Below, piece after piece: positions 13,103 to 21,742 of a stretch of 64,000 nucleotides of DNA. Source of the DNA: a virus; the IMG/VR virus record IMGVR_UViG_3300008740_000351, positions 1-64,000 of that record. One strand, 5' to 3'. Position 1 is the stretch's first letter. The number at the start of each line of letters is the position of its first letter. The notes below the pieces were generated by a model. That model was not told the origin of the DNA, ran no database searches, and saw only the letters and a program-made list of their open reading frames with translations. Made by a program: the position numbers and the translations under genes.

Positions 13103-15035
13103 GTTCTTCTGCCCATTCGTTAATAAATTCATATATCTTAGGACAATAGTCTTTAAACTTTTGTCCTCTACTCTCATCTAATTTAGTAGTATGCTCTATA
13201 AAGTCAACAAGTGTATCGCTTGTATCTTCTGAGTCCATAAAGGTTAACATACTTTGTAAATGATATTCTGTTTCATCAAATAGCACTTGAGGATTTTTAT
13301 CCCATGACCTAATAGTATCAGGCTCAGCAGGTATGTAACTATTTGGTAATTCATAATCACTTGGTAAACTCATACACCATTCTTTAAACCAACCATACAA
13401 CCATTTTTCATATTCTTCTCTTATATATAATTTAGCCTTTTTAGGTAAGCTGGTCACACAATAGTATTTCGGATTGTGTACTGGGTGTTGAGTAAACCAT
13501 GGTGTCTTTGCTAATCTATTTAACTTACCCCATTTGTTTTTAATGTTCCATTTGATAATTTCAATTGGTTCAAATATATTAACAATTTGAAATGTAAATG
13601 TTAACCAAGGATTCACATTATCAGGAGATGCTCTGTCTAACTTGATTATATTCTTTTCTATGTCAGGCCATTTGCTTGGGTATCGTATATATTCATCTAA
13701 CTTACCAATTCCGTCCACTGACCCGCCGATGTCAATACGTTTAAAATGTTCCCAGTATTGAAACAGCTTTTGAGGAATATTTGTCCAGTTGGTATTATAG
13801 TCTAAGACGATATTTTGTGACAGCCCTTGATCAATTAAGTTTTCTAATAACTCAAATTGCTTTTTATTGATTAAAGGTTCACCGCCTGATATGTGAATTA
13901 GTCTAATGTTTGGAGCATGGGTTTTAAAGTCTTTCCATAAATCAGTATTGTCATACCAATTAAATGGATTCCAGTTATCTGGTTTTTGTTCTTCACCTAT
14001 ACTATTAATAACTGTTCCACCTCCAGCACTTATTTTGCTACCGGTTTGTGTTAGCTTAACTCTATAGTCACCACTTTTAAATTTAGGTGCTACTAAATTA
14101 TGATGTTCTTTATACCATAGTGTAGACTCTGTAGGGTTACACATACGGCAAACTAAATTACATAAATTACTAAATCTAATATCAGCTTCATATAGAGGTG
14201 TATTATCTATATCAATACTACCATCTATGCTTGTTACTTTTAAACTATCTTCGTAATTAAATGTATCGTAAAATCTTCTAATGTCTAATCTACGTCTTGA
14301 TTGTTGCCCTACATCATCTTCTTTATTACAACGTTGACACACTTCATGGCGTTCGCCTGCTATCATACTTGCTCTAACATCTTTAAGCATACTACAGTTA
14401 CGGGTGTCTGCTACTGAATGAGTATCTGCTCTCATAGCCACATCTTTATCTGTTCGTAATGTTCCTCTAGTTTTTCTGTGTGTGTTTGCTTGTACACACA
14501 TACGATAGTCACCATTGTTGTTTATACTAAATGATGTCCAAGGCACAGGACACCAACTAGGGTTATCCTTCTGTAACGTTTGTAAGTACTGTTCACTAAC
14601 AGGTACATCTTCACCTATAACGTATCCAGTTCCACCTACAAATTTTGTTTTCTTTTCCACTGATTGTCTTTCCCAAGTATGTTCTGAAGTTAGTTTAAAA
14701 CTTCCATAACATTCCATATCCCATCTAGAAGGTTCTATCATACTTAAGAATAATCCCTTATCACCTTTATATATGTGATACGTTCTACCTACTACAGGGC
14801 TATAATTAAATGTAGTATTGTAAACAAACTCTGTATCTTCTGTTAGTTGTGCTAATTCAAAGTATTGTTTTTTAAGTTCTTCAAATTTTGTATGAAGTTG
14901 GTTTCTAGCATTTGCTCCACGCTCTTGCTTTTTAGATAAAACTGCTGGTATAGTAAATGCTGGTGCTCCAACATTTGTAGGATACTTCATTAGTCCAGGG
15001 TTAGTTACTACCATGTCTGGTTTCTTTTTACTCAT
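13086..15035 (-). CDS. DUF2452-radical SAM fusion protein, 649 aa
   Basis: Longest of the radical SAM set. Residues about 45-125 match the pattern of DUF2452 (C1orf50-like): an N-terminal helix, then VVGRTYHIYKGDKG, LSMIEPSRW, YGSFKLTSEHTW. A twitch-like Cys set follows (C162, C180, C214, C233, C236). The radical SAM motif is CNLVCRMC (C292, C296, C299), and SGGEP comes later. DUF2452 has no assigned function, and the fusion may tether it to this pathway. It overlaps both neighbours by a few bases. The fusion is read directly; the DUF2452 assignment rests on my pattern recognition. Confidence 0.82.
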   Translation of the reverse strand: MSKKKPDMVVTNPGLMKYPTNVGAPAFTIPAVLSKKQERGANARNQLHTKFEELKKQYFELAQLTEDTEFVYNTTFNYSPVVGRTYHIYKGDKGLFLSMIEPSRWDMECYGSFKLTSEHTWERQSVEKKTKFVGGTGYVIGEDVPVSEQYLQTLQKDNPSWCPVPWTSFSINNNGDYRMCVQANTHRKTRGTLRTDKDVAMRADTHSVADTRNCSMLKDVRASMIAGERHEVCQRCNKEDDVGQQSRRRLDIRRFYDTFNYEDSLKVTSIDGSIDIDNTPLYEADIRFSNLCNLVCRMCNPTESTLWYKEHHNLVAPKFKSGDYRVKLTQTGSKISAGGGTVINSIGEEQKPDNWNPFNWYDNTDLWKDFKTHAPNIRLIHISGGEPLINKKQFELLENLIDQGLSQNIVLDYNTNWTNIPQKLFQYWEHFKRIDIGGSVDGIGKLDEYIRYPSKWPDIEKNIIKLDRASPDNVNPWLTFTFQIVNIFEPIEIIKWNIKNKWGKLNRLAKTPWFTQHPVHNPKYYCVTSLPKKAKLYIREEYEKWLYGWFKEWCMSLPSDYELPNSYIPAEPDTIRSWDKNPQVLFDETEYHLQSMLTFMDSEDTSDTLVDFIEHTTKLDESRGQKFKDYCPKIYEFINEWAEEHGIKF

Positions 15036-16359
15036 ACTTTGCTAACTCCGGAAACGTTTCACGCCAATTAGTATTTCTAATGCTGTCCATCTTATCTAAA
15101 TATTCTATAGCATACGGCCATTGATCGCTTTTATCTTCTTTCATCATATGGTTTGCTACAGCTCTTAATCTATTATGTTTGTTTACACCGCTACCTTCAC
15201 GAGGCTGATGATGTGTATTAACCCATTTAAGAGTATTAGTATAACGTACAAGTATTTCCTCTTTTAGTTTTTTAGGTAATGCTTGTACACTTAACATACT
15301 TGGTTGCCATAATATATGGATACCTATCATGCCTCCAAAGTTTGGATATAGTGTAATCTTTTTAAACTTTTGATTAAACTTCCAAACAATAAAGTCTGGT
15401 ATGTGCCAAGCATTAAGAGCCTGTGCTGTACAATCGATTTCAACATTAACATTATCACTTAACTGATCGTGCCAATGTAAACTATCTAATTGTGCCTGCC
15501 ATGTACCAGGGTGTCTAATATAAGTATAACGTTCATGTGTTCCATCCATGCTTAAATGTAATGTAACACTTTTGAAGTGTGTGTAAAGTTCTTTCAATTC
15601 TTCATCTAATATCTGCCCGTTAGTATTGAATCTTAAATCAATATGCCCGGCGTTATCAGTTTCAACACAGTCCCGCAAAAACTTTTTAAACTCTGGATTA
15701 ACTGTTGGCTCACCGCCAATAATGTAAACACTATATAACTCGTTTATATTTTCTTTTAAACTAGTCCAATATGTTTCACTTTTCTTATACCAGTTATAAG
15801 CACCAGCTTCGTTTTTATTCCAATATGTTTGACCATCTACTTCAGAACTTATATCTAACTTCTTTAACTTATTCCAATCAGGTATCCATAAACTACTATC
15901 ACTTGGGTTACACATAACACAGGCTAGGTTACAAGCATTACCAAGTTTCATGTCAATGTAATGTATACCATAAGGCATACTTCCATCATCAGACATTTTG
16001 TTTACAATTTTATTGTAATCTAATTGTTCAGACCATAAATCATTTTCCCACATACGTTTTGATCTATATCCTGACTCTTCTTCTTTATAACATTTACGAC
16101 ACACGTTAGGGCTTTCACCATTTAACATACCTTGTCGTAAAGTTCTCATATACTTTGTATTCCAATAGTCTTGTGGTTTATCTTTGTGTAGCTCTACAAA
16201 GCTACCATCATCTTTTCTGTTACAACCAATGTATTGCTCGTCGTGTGTAGAATCAGAATTAGCTGTACAACATATTTGCATTCGGCCATCAGTCCTTGTG
16301 CTAAGATGTATAAACGGAAGGATACAAAATCCTTTTATGTCTTTAATGTGTTGAGCCAT
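15028..16359 (-). CDS. Radical SAM protein with N-terminal twitch-like domain, 443 aa
   Basis: Radical SAM motif CNLACVMC at C143, C147, C150, with GGEP later. The N-terminal half holds FCILPFIHLSTRTDG with C12, CC30-31, C46 and the C87-x2-C90 pair followed by an EEESGYRSKR block. This N-terminal signature is shared with the products at 17563-18969 and 19275-20282, marking tandem paralogues. It overlaps the 5' and 3' neighbours by 25 and 8 bp. Substrate unknown. Confidence 0.88.
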   Translation of the reverse strand: MAQHIKDIKGFCILPFIHLSTRTDGRMQICCTANSDSTHDEQYIGCNRKDDGSFVELHKDKPQDYWNTKYMRTLRQGMLNGESPNVCRKCYKEEESGYRSKRMWENDLWSEQLDYNKIVNKMSDDGSMPYGIHYIDMKLGNACNLACVMCNPSDSSLWIPDWNKLKKLDISSEVDGQTYWNKNEAGAYNWYKKSETYWTSLKENINELYSVYIIGGEPTVNPEFKKFLRDCVETDNAGHIDLRFNTNGQILDEELKELYTHFKSVTLHLSMDGTHERYTYIRHPGTWQAQLDSLHWHDQLSDNVNVEIDCTAQALNAWHIPDFIVWKFNQKFKKITLYPNFGGMIGIHILWQPSMLSVQALPKKLKEEILVRYTNTLKWVNTHHQPREGSGVNKHNRLRAVANHMMKEDKSDQWPYAIEYLDKMDSIRNTNWRETFPELAKYE

Positions 16360-17576
16360 TCTACTAATACTGGATCTAATGTTTTATATGATTGATTTCT
16401 AACTTCGTCGAAGTTAACTGTTGCTGTTAATAATTGATGATTCTTAAATTCCATTTCGTCCTGTCTGTTTGCTTTATGATAAGCAACAAAGCCTTCAAAA
16501 TCTTCTACTTGTCTATGTCCTGTTTGTTTAAATCTTTCTAGTCCTAAATCTAATATATGGTCGGGCAAGTACCTAGGATGTAGTTCACTGTCACGTGGGT
16601 TTAAATCTAATTCAAAATCTAAACGTTCTAGTAAACGCCATTCCGGTACTTTTCTCTCTAATGTTTTTATGTAGTCAACCAAGTCTTTTAAATTGAGCCA
16701 GTTGTATGCTTGTACAACACAAGCAGTTTTCAAAACCATTTTGTTTTGTTCTTTCATTCCTGTATCAATAGCGAATTGTATTGCTTCATCCATACGTCTT
16801 GTGAATTGTTTAAAACTGTAAGGATAACGTATATAGTCGTACACGCCTTCACCACCATCAACACTAACAGTAAACTCTACACGTTTAAAATGTACAAATT
16901 TGTCTAGTACTTTTTTAACAAACTTACTAGCATTTGTAGTAATCATTAATGTAATATTTTTTGCTAAATCTTTTTCTATAGCAAGGTCAAGTATTTCTAA
17001 AAAGTCTTTTGATAGGAATGGTTCACCTCCTGTTACTTTAAAAATATCAATAGTCTCTAATACTTCTTTAACATAATCTTTTTTAATAGTTTGTTTAAAG
17101 TCAAAGTTTTTGTCTGCTTCTGTATATTTGCCTATGTGGTTAGGAAGTTCTAAACCTTTCTCATTTAACAAGTCTATTGACTTCCATATTTGGTCTGAAC
17201 TGTCTGGGTCGCACATTCTACATTGGAAGTTACATACATTATCAAACTTCATATCAATGTATTTTAATATTGGGTTATTATCTTTTGGTATTAGTTCGGA
17301 AAACTTTTCATTGTATGCTTGTCTATAACTCCACACGCCGGCGTCTTCTTTAACCCAACAAGTGTCGCATATAATAGGGCGTAAGCCCATTGTTAGTTGT
17401 GTTCTTAATGTTGTTGCTTCTTTACTAACGAATGCTTCTTGTAGTGTAGCATTTTTAACTGTTACATCTTTGTAACGACTATGACTATTACAACAAGGTT
17501 TATACCAACCGTTAACACTTAGGTTCTGATGTATCCAAGGTAAGACACAGTACGTTGGCGATTTAGTTGGGTTCAT
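16335..17576 (-). CDS. Radical SAM protein with N-terminal twitch-like domain, 413 aa
   Basis: Radical SAM motif CNFQCRMC at C115, C119, C122, followed by TGGEP. Auxiliary cysteines are C10, CC28-29, C70 and C73 (ICDTCWVKEDAG). The variant first cysteine loop (YCVLPWIHQNLSVNG) sets it apart from the neighbouring copies, so the copies have diverged and probably do different steps. The ATG overlaps the end of the upstream radical SAM gene by 14 bp. Confidence 0.88.
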   Translation of the reverse strand: MNPTKSPTYCVLPWIHQNLSVNGWYKPCCNSHSRYKDVTVKNATLQEAFVSKEATTLRTQLTMGLRPIICDTCWVKEDAGVWSYRQAYNEKFSELIPKDNNPILKYIDMKFDNVCNFQCRMCDPDSSDQIWKSIDLLNEKGLELPNHIGKYTEADKNFDFKQTIKKDYVKEVLETIDIFKVTGGEPFLSKDFLEILDLAIEKDLAKNITLMITTNASKFVKKVLDKFVHFKRVEFTVSVDGGEGVYDYIRYPYSFKQFTRRMDEAIQFAIDTGMKEQNKMVLKTACVVQAYNWLNLKDLVDYIKTLERKVPEWRLLERLDFELDLNPRDSELHPRYLPDHILDLGLERFKQTGHRQVEDFEGFVAYHKANRQDEMEFKNHQLLTATVNFDEVRNQSYKTLDPVLVEWLNTLKT

Positions 17577-18969
17577 CTAATATCCTAGCCATTTCAGGAA
17601 ACGTTGTACGGAAGTCAGTACCACGTCTTTCGTCCATTAGGTTAATGTATTCTCTAAATTCTGGAAGTCGTTGACTCCAGTCTTCTGATTCCATAAACTG
17701 TAACATACCTTCAAGTCTACTAATACCATAGTCAGCATTTCTCCAAGTATCATAATCTACTTTTCCTTTATGCCAACTTGGAATACCTTTTTCCCAATTT
17801 GCCTCCCACCATGGATAGAACGCTTCATATTTTTTTCTACATTCTTCTTTAAACCATTTAGGTAATACTTTAACGTTTAAGTGAGGTGGGTGATAAACAA
17901 AGTGATAGTTAATGCCGCCTGCTCCAAATGGCCACATATTAATTTTAGTAAAGCCTTGTTCTAGTTTCCATTTAATAAAGTCAGGCAAGTAATAAATGTT
18001 AAGAGCCTGAACAGCACAAGCTACAGTAATTTCTGTATTGTCTCCTGTTTGTTGATCCCATATCTTAAATACTTCTTCGTTACGTTTCCATTCACTTGGG
18101 TATCGTATATAATCGTTCATCTCTTTTATAGAGTCTACGCTGTAATGAAAACGTACTAACTTAAAGTGTTTCCATAAGTCTAGCATATCGTCACGCCATT
18201 CAACACCATTACTGTTATAACGTATTTCCATTTTGTCAGCATGGCCTTGACGTATAACTTCTTCAAGTATCTCATAATGTTCTTCAATGATTAAACTCTC
18301 GCCACCAGCAAAATATATTTGTTTCATGTTAGGTACTTGCTGATAGAACTGTTCCCAAAATTTAGGATTTTGTTTATGCCAGTTATAACTAGCACCAAAG
18401 TTTTTACCTTTGTTATCCCATACCATTGTTTGCTTTAAGTTTTCATTTTGTACTTTAGGATAAACGTTTTGCCAGTCTTTAACCCAATCACTTGAGTCGT
18501 GTGGGCTACACATAACACATCTTAAATTACACTTGGTCCCAAATCGTAAATCAATATATGCCAACTGTGGTGGAACGCTACCGTCCTCATCAGTCTCTTC
18601 AATCAGTTGATCTAAGTCTACTCGTTGTCTCCAATAGTGTGTTTCCCATTCTCTTTTTGATTTATGTCCTGCGGCTTCCTCTTTGTAGCACTTAATACAG
18701 CTTGGTGGCATCTCGCCATTAAGCATTTGTTTCCTAACATTCTTCATGTAGGTACTGTTCCAACTAGAAAGGAAATCGCTTACGTTTAAGTTGTTTGGTT
18801 CACCGGCTTCATTTTTTAAAATACCAACTTGCCCGCCGTGAGCTCTATCGTTAGTTGGTCCTACTGAACTAGCATTTGCTGTACAACAAACTCGCATAGC
18901 GCCGTCAGGTCTAGTACTTAAATGTACCCAAGGTAGGATACAAAATGTTTTACTTGGTAAGTCACTCAT
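17563..18969 (-). CDS. Radical SAM protein with N-terminal twitch-like domain, 468 aa
   Basis: Radical SAM motif CNLRCVMC at C147, C151, C154, with AGGES (instead of GGE-P) later. N-terminal set C10, CC28-29, C91-x2-C94. Its nearest relative in the window is the 15028-16359 product: both share the LSTRPDG/LSTRTDG and CCTAN blocks, and both carry a WP-rich C-terminal domain (IKWKLEQGFTKINMWPFGAGG). It starts 3 bp after the NifU-like gene. Confidence 0.88.
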   Translation of the reverse strand: MSDLPSKTFCILPWVHLSTRPDGAMRVCCTANASSVGPTNDRAHGGQVGILKNEAGEPNNLNVSDFLSSWNSTYMKNVRKQMLNGEMPPSCIKCYKEEAAGHKSKREWETHYWRQRVDLDQLIEETDEDGSVPPQLAYIDLRFGTKCNLRCVMCSPHDSSDWVKDWQNVYPKVQNENLKQTMVWDNKGKNFGASYNWHKQNPKFWEQFYQQVPNMKQIYFAGGESLIIEEHYEILEEVIRQGHADKMEIRYNSNGVEWRDDMLDLWKHFKLVRFHYSVDSIKEMNDYIRYPSEWKRNEEVFKIWDQQTGDNTEITVACAVQALNIYYLPDFIKWKLEQGFTKINMWPFGAGGINYHFVYHPPHLNVKVLPKWFKEECRKKYEAFYPWWEANWEKGIPSWHKGKVDYDTWRNADYGISRLEGMLQFMESEDWSQRLPEFREYINLMDERRGTDFRTTFPEMARILDEPN

Positions 18970-18972
18970 AGT

Positions 18973-19278
18973 TTATCCGTTCGGGTCAAAAGCTACATAG
19001 TCAGTATAGTAAGGGTTGTCAAATTCTGGGTCGTCTTCACCAGTTACTTGTTTAACTTCAGGTATATAATGCTTCATCATATTCTCGATACCTAGTTTAA
19101 GTGTTACAGTACTACTTGAACAGCCTGAGCAAGATCCACTTAATAAAGTTTTTAGTGTTCCTGTTTCAACATCAAAGTCTAGTACTTTAACATCACCACC
19201 ATGCATCGCTACATTAGGTGCTACCTTTTCATCCATTACTTTGTTTATTTCTTCTAGTATTTCTTCTTTTGTTCTCAT
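18973..19278 (-). CDS. NifU C-terminal-domain (Nfu-like) Fe-S scaffold, 101 aa
   Basis: The NifU-C domain pattern is plain: helix, then AMHGGDVKVLDF, then LSGSCSGCSSSTVTLKLGIENMM with the cluster-holding C50-x2-C53, then IPEVKQV. Two monomers bridge a 4Fe-4S cluster and hand it to client enzymes. It starts at an ATGA overlap with the upstream radical SAM gene (I chose ATG 19276-19278, four codons inside a longer frame). Its position among radical SAM genes makes them the likely clients. Confidence 0.9.
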   Translation of the reverse strand: MRTKEEILEEINKVMDEKVAPNVAMHGGDVKVLDFDVETGTLKTLLSGSCSGCSSSTVTLKLGIENMMKHYIPEVKQVTGEDDPEFDNPYYTDYVAFDPNG

Positions 19279-20282
19279 TTGTATATCCATGGTAATATTG
19301 TTTTTGAGTTAGTACCTCGGTGATCGTCTAATGCTGTAAGCCAAGGAATCAACTCGTTAAGTGGGCTTCCTACAGCAAGTATTGATGGGTAAGTAAGATT
19401 GTTAACATCGACATCAGTTAATCCTTTCTGATTACACCATTCTAAGATTGAGTTAATATGTTCAGAATTTAATAGCGACTTTGTTATATTTACAGCAATT
19501 CTTATATGTTTGTGTTGTAATAATGTATTTAAGTTGTTTTCGAATACGTCCCATTTCATAGGATACCTAATATATTCTCCAACTTCTTTAAGTCCATCTA
19601 CACTAATAGTTATCACAATTTTCTTGAACTGTTCTAGCAACTGGAGTATATTATTATTTAAATATGTTAAATTTGTAGTAATCTGTAAGTCAATCTGTTT
19701 GCTATATTGCTTATCAACTAAACCTTTTAATAACCGTTCTACAGAGGGCATATAAAAAGGTTCGCCACCTGCTAACTGTAAACGTTTAATAGTTTCGCCA
19801 TTATGTAATATATGATCTATTTGTTTGTCACTAAACTTAACTGTTTTCTCATAAGGTTCTAAAGCTAAATGGTTATCTTCAATCCACTTACTACTAACTC
19901 TAGGATTACACATAACACATTTTAAATTACAAACATTGCCTGGGCGTAAATCATAATACTGAGGTACTGTACATAAACCATTTTTATCAACAACATACTC
20001 CCAGTCTTTAAATTGTTCATTTACTTTTTTACGTTTACTTTTAAAGCCTTGTTCTTCGTTAACCCAACAAGGTTTACAAGGCCTTGGCTTATGTCCTTCT
20101 AACATTTTCTTTCTTATATTTTTTAAGTAAGTAGAATTAAAACTTTCAACATCTTTGTATTCGGGTCCTGAGTATCTTCGTTCACCTATACAACAAGGCA
20201 ATACTCTATTATCAGTATCAACAAACTGTTGAATAAAAGGAAGGATACAAAAACTATTGGAACTGTGATTTGAATGGGTCAT
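19275..20282 (-). CDS. Radical SAM protein with N-terminal twitch-like domain, 335 aa
   Basis: Radical SAM motif CNLKCVMC at C118, C122, C125, with AGGEP later; auxiliary cysteines C12, CC30-31, C69, C72. Shortest of the set, ending soon after the barrel, so any C-terminal extension is minimal. I use the ATG at 20280-20282, which has GGAG 7 nt upstream; it overlaps the preceding gene by 29 bp. It ends in ATGA with the NifU-like gene. Confidence 0.85.
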   Translation of the reverse strand: MTHSNHSSNSFCILPFIQQFVDTDNRVLPCCIGERRYSGPEYKDVESFNSTYLKNIRKKMLEGHKPRPCKPCWVNEEQGFKSKRKKVNEQFKDWEYVVDKNGLCTVPQYYDLRPGNVCNLKCVMCNPRVSSKWIEDNHLALEPYEKTVKFSDKQIDHILHNGETIKRLQLAGGEPFYMPSVERLLKGLVDKQYSKQIDLQITTNLTYLNNNILQLLEQFKKIVITISVDGLKEVGEYIRYPMKWDVFENNLNTLLQHKHIRIAVNITKSLLNSEHINSILEWCNQKGLTDVDVNNLTYPSILAVGSPLNELIPWLTALDDHRGTNSKTILPWIYK

Positions 20283-21333
20283 ATTCAGCTCCACATTTTT
20301 CAGCACATACTTTTAACTTACCTTCAGCTACACTTGGTGCTGACCAACTGTTTTCTATGCTTTGTAATAAGCCACCTCCGAATACTTTTCGAAGTCCGTG
20401 TACTTTTGTGTTAACAGCATCTTTGCCACCTACAGCATTAATGTGATTCCATACAGGTTCTACTGTAGGGTCTTTGTGCCACCACTTATACATTCTACTT
20501 GCTGTCCAACAGCAAGGCATTAATAAGCCTTCAGCACTAATATAAATGTTTCCTTCTTTAGCAACCTTACATATAATATCACACTTGTCTAAGTAGTTGT
20601 CCATACTACCGTGCTTCTCAATAAGTGTATCTATTTTTTTAGTTGCTTTGTTTAAATTCTTTTCGCTTGGCTTCTCGAGCTTTTGTGTTTCTTTACCTTT
20701 GCGATTCTTTGCTTGATGCTCTTCTTTTTTATCTAGTTTAGTTGTAACAAAACGTGCTGTCTTTTTAGTTTGAAATTTTTCGAAGCCTGCTTCTTCACTA
20801 ATTTGTTTTGCTAATTCTACTTGATGTTCATTGTGTTCGAATATTAAATAATCCCAACGGGCTCTACCACCTGCTCCTATAAATGCTTCGTAAGAACGTT
20901 TAACTTTATCCCAACGTACATTTTGTCTGTACAAATGATTTGTATCCTCTAGTCCATCTAAACTAAAAATAACAGTACCCATTCGACCAAATGTTTCTGC
21001 TAGTTCTTTCCACCAGCTTTCTTCTTGAGCACCAGCATTAGTATTCATGCTTAACCATAAGTCTGGATTGATACTACGGAGCCATTTAAATGTTTCTAGT
21101 GTGTCGTTAGCCATTATAGGATCACCTAAGTTACCACACATATAAAAAGTGTTTAGTTGTTTAATGAACTCGGGTTCAAATATTTTTTTAGCATCTGCTA
21201 ATGATAATTCAGCATTAGTAATATGAGGGCTGTCTTCACCACCGTTAACATTTCTATCACACATAGGACAAGCCGCTTGGCAACGTTGAGTTATCTCATA
21301 GTGTACTATTTTAATATCTTGATATCTATACAT
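20254..21333 (-). CDS. Radical SAM protein, SPASM-like type, 359 aa
   Basis: The cluster motif CQAACPMC (C18, C22, C25) starts almost at the N-terminus, so unlike its neighbours it has no leading twitch region. A C-terminal Cys set (CDIICK, then MPCCW and KVCAEKCG) fits a SPASM-like auxiliary-cluster domain, common in peptide- and sugar-modifying radical SAM enzymes. The central KKEEHQAKNRKGKETQKLEKPSE stretch is a charged linker. It is probably the catalytic outlier of the set. Confidence 0.85.
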   Translation of the reverse strand: MYRYQDIKIVHYEITQRCQAACPMCDRNVNGGEDSPHITNAELSLADAKKIFEPEFIKQLNTFYMCGNLGDPIMANDTLETFKWLRSINPDLWLSMNTNAGAQEESWWKELAETFGRMGTVIFSLDGLEDTNHLYRQNVRWDKVKRSYEAFIGAGGRARWDYLIFEHNEHQVELAKQISEEAGFEKFQTKKTARFVTTKLDKKEEHQAKNRKGKETQKLEKPSEKNLNKATKKIDTLIEKHGSMDNYLDKCDIICKVAKEGNIYISAEGLLMPCCWTASRMYKWWHKDPTVEPVWNHINAVGGKDAVNTKVHGLRKVFGGGLLQSIENSWSAPSVAEGKLKVCAEKCGAEYDPFKSQFQ

Positions 21334-21557
21334 TAGTTGTCCAATACAAGTTTAACATCCTTACCAGGACCAACCTTACTAGGCAAGTCGCCATACTGTT
21401 GAACATACCAATTAATAACAGCAATATACCAATTGTTACTATTGTGGTGTGCTTGTTTGTTAAACTGATAAATGTTATCACTAGTGGCTTCCATACAAGT
21501 AAGAGCTCTTGCGGCCTCTTTTTGTAATTCCCTAGTTGTTAATTTCCAGTCTTTCAT
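21333..21557 (-). CDS. Hypothetical protein, 74 aa
   Basis: Soluble helical protein (TTRELQKEAARALTCMEA...), overlapping the downstream radical SAM start by one base. It lies between a small membrane protein and the SPASM-type radical SAM gene. A peptide substrate or chaperone of a radical SAM enzyme is conceivable from the context, but the sequence has no clear leader/core layout. Confidence 0.65.
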   Translation of the reverse strand: MKDWKLTTRELQKEAARALTCMEATSDNIYQFNKQAHHNSNNWYIAVINWYVQQYGDLPSKVGPGKDVKLVLDN

Positions 21558-21562
21558 AATTA

Positions 21563-21742
21563 CTAATCCTTAAACGTTTTCTTATATGTAAAATAACACA
21601 TCCATAAAAATATATAAGCAACACATATTTGTATATTTTGATCTACTGTAGTTACACGTGAGCCAACAATAGCCATAGTAATCATTAAACTAACGTATCC
21701 TAACAAGCATGATATCATAAGTCTCATAAAGAAAGCGGCCAT
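21563..21742 (-). CDS. Small two-helix membrane protein, 59 aa
   Basis: ATG at 21740-21742 overlaps the upstream stop (TAATG); TAG stop. Two hydrophobic helices (about 3-27 and 38-53) are separated by a short loop (SRVTTVDQN), with a basic tail (TYKKTFKD). It fills an apparent 184-bp gap in the island. Function unknown. Confidence 0.6.
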   Translation of the reverse strand: MAAFFMRLMISCLLGYVSLMITMAIVGSRVTTVDQNIQICVAYIFLWMCYFTYKKTFKD

